A stretch of DNA of 64,000 nucleotides from Sphingomonadaceae bacterium PASS1. Its GTDB lineage: Bacteria; Pseudomonadota; Alphaproteobacteria; Sphingomonadales; Sphingomonadaceae. Where the stretch lies: assembly GCA_002255985.1 (NCBI GenBank), contig NKIR01000001.1:1-64000 (forward strand), written 5' to 3'. Below the pieces are notes generated by a model. It was given only the letters and a program-made list of their open reading frames with translations. It ran no database searches and had not been told where the DNA came from. Below, one piece after another: positions 63,456-64,000 of the stretch; within the stretch, counting starts at the first letter, position 1; each line of letters starts with the position of its first letter. Position numbers and translations under genes: made by a program.

Positions 63456-64000
63456 TTAAAAGATCGGGTCGTTTGCGCTATCATCCAGCGGCGTAACGGC
63501 CGCATGAATTCCGCACTCAACCTTGTCCCAGCCCTTCCAGCGACCCGAGCGCGGGTCTTCGCCCGCCGAGACCTTCGTGGTGCAGGGTGAGCAGCCAATC
63601 GACGGATAGCCCTGTTCCACCAGAGGATGCACAGGCAGCGCGTGCTCGGACATATAGGCTTCGATCCTAGCCTTGTCCCAATCTGCAAGCGGGTTGACCT
63701 TCAGGCGGCCTTCCTCGATCTCGAAACGTGGCAGCGCTTTGCGGGTTGCGGACTGAAAGGCTTTTCGGCCCGTAAACTGGGCATCAAAACCCGCAAGCGC
63801 AGATTTCAGCGGAAGGACTTTACGAATTTCGCAGCATCCATCGGGATCATAAGACCAGCGCAGGCCAGTTCCGTCCTTTTGCGTCAGATGCGCAGGGTCG
63901 GGGGTTATGATGCGCAGGTCCAGTAAGCCGAGGATATTGCGCAGTTCCTCGCGATAGGTAATCGTCTCCGGAAAATGCTTCCCGGTGTCGAGAAATAATA
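63456..64000 (-). CDS. cysH: phosphoadenylyl/adenylyl-sulfate reductase, 3' part
   Basis: The last 181 residues of a sulfate-assimilation reductase whose start lies beyond the right edge. LFLDTGKHFPET (in the upstream part of the frame) is the family motif. CCEIRK and GCSPCT supply the paired cysteines of a [4Fe-4S] cluster, which marks the APS-type enzyme rather than PAPS-only forms. The C-terminal catalytic GWDKVECGIH matches. It reduces APS (or PAPS) to sulfite with thioredoxin. Confidence 0.9.
   Translation of the reverse strand, partial: LFLDTGKHFPETITYREELRNILGLLDLRIITPDPAHLTQKDGTGLRWSYDPDGCCEIRKVLPLKSALAGFDAQFTGRKAFQSATRKALPRFEIEEGRLKVNPLADWDKARIEAYMSEHALPVHPLVEQGYPSIGCSPCTTKVSAGEDPRSGRWKGWDKVECGIHAAVTPLDDSANDPIF

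Noticed and set aside
1-64000. CRISPR array or prophage
   Set aside because: No run of regularly spaced short repeats, cas genes, integrase, capsid or tail genes was found.

Overview
The window looks like a chromosomal segment of a Sphingomonadales-type alphaproteobacterium (Sphingopyxis/Sphingorhabdus-like, GC in the high 50s by eye). Support comes from gene order and content: mutM diverging from ubiE-ubiB-coaBC-dut, mutM-rpsT-dnaA, trpS-murJ-secB next to timA-mltA-smr, rpmH-rnpA-yidD-yidC-engB, several domain families common in sphingomonads, and CcrM/CtrA-type sequence motifs upstream of dnaA. The genus call is inference; no rRNA gene is present.

Layout. 1-5.4 kb is the accessory part: paired repeats like an IS21-type end at the left edge, an aromatic amino acid module (aminotransferase, phenylalanine 4-hydroxylase, divergent Lrp regulator), a gene-poor stretch, the 3' half of a Gfo/Idh/MocA oxidoreductase cut by a complete IS3-family element, and a tRNA-Arg(CCG) whose 3' end looks altered. 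5.6-8.6 kb is a branched-chain acyl-CoA (valine) catabolic operon. 8.7-12 kb holds a DUF6491 protein, nth, dapB, a sirtuin and a MoeB/ThiF-like enzyme. 12-16.7 kb is a minus-strand operon ubiE-ubiB-ccdA-ccdB-coaBC-dut-moeB, in which a CcdAB toxin-antitoxin pair sits between ubiquinone and coenzyme A genes. 16.7-21 kb carries mutM, rpsT, dnaA and a zinc-ribbon membrane protein.

21-30 kb is envelope and housekeeping (DUF4136 lipoprotein, trpS, murJ, secB, timA, mltA, smr, dapE, a PAS protein). 30-35.5 kb is a carbohydrate locus: glycerol kinase and a sodium/solute symporter in one operon, divergent from a GH36 alpha-galactosidase. This set would suit an alpha-galactosyl-glycerol such as floridoside. 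35.5-38.2 kb is a DNA-repair pair (metallo-beta-lactamase-fold exonuclease plus ATP-dependent ligase). 38.2-48.5 kb has a hydrolase, smc, two tandem DsbA-like proteins, dciA, mutY, a serine hydrolase, nudC and a FrnE-like protein.

48.5-64 kb is mostly core: DUF1489, mgtE, a cyclophilin, an EF-hand protein, PhzF-like, a CDF metal transporter, pdxH, an ABA4-like protein, dnaJ-brkB-fabI-aroC, a GST, engB-yidC-yidD-rnpA-rpmH, a PGPGW protein, a thioesterase and the 3' part of an assimilatory APS/PAPS reductase running off the right edge. Two near-identical inverted repeat pairs mark convergent gene junctions at 8.6 and 58.4 kb. No CRISPR array, prophage or rRNA operon was seen. The least ordinary parts are the CcdAB insertion, the galactosyl-glycerol-like locus, the dnaA control region and the tRNA-Arg/IS3 junction.
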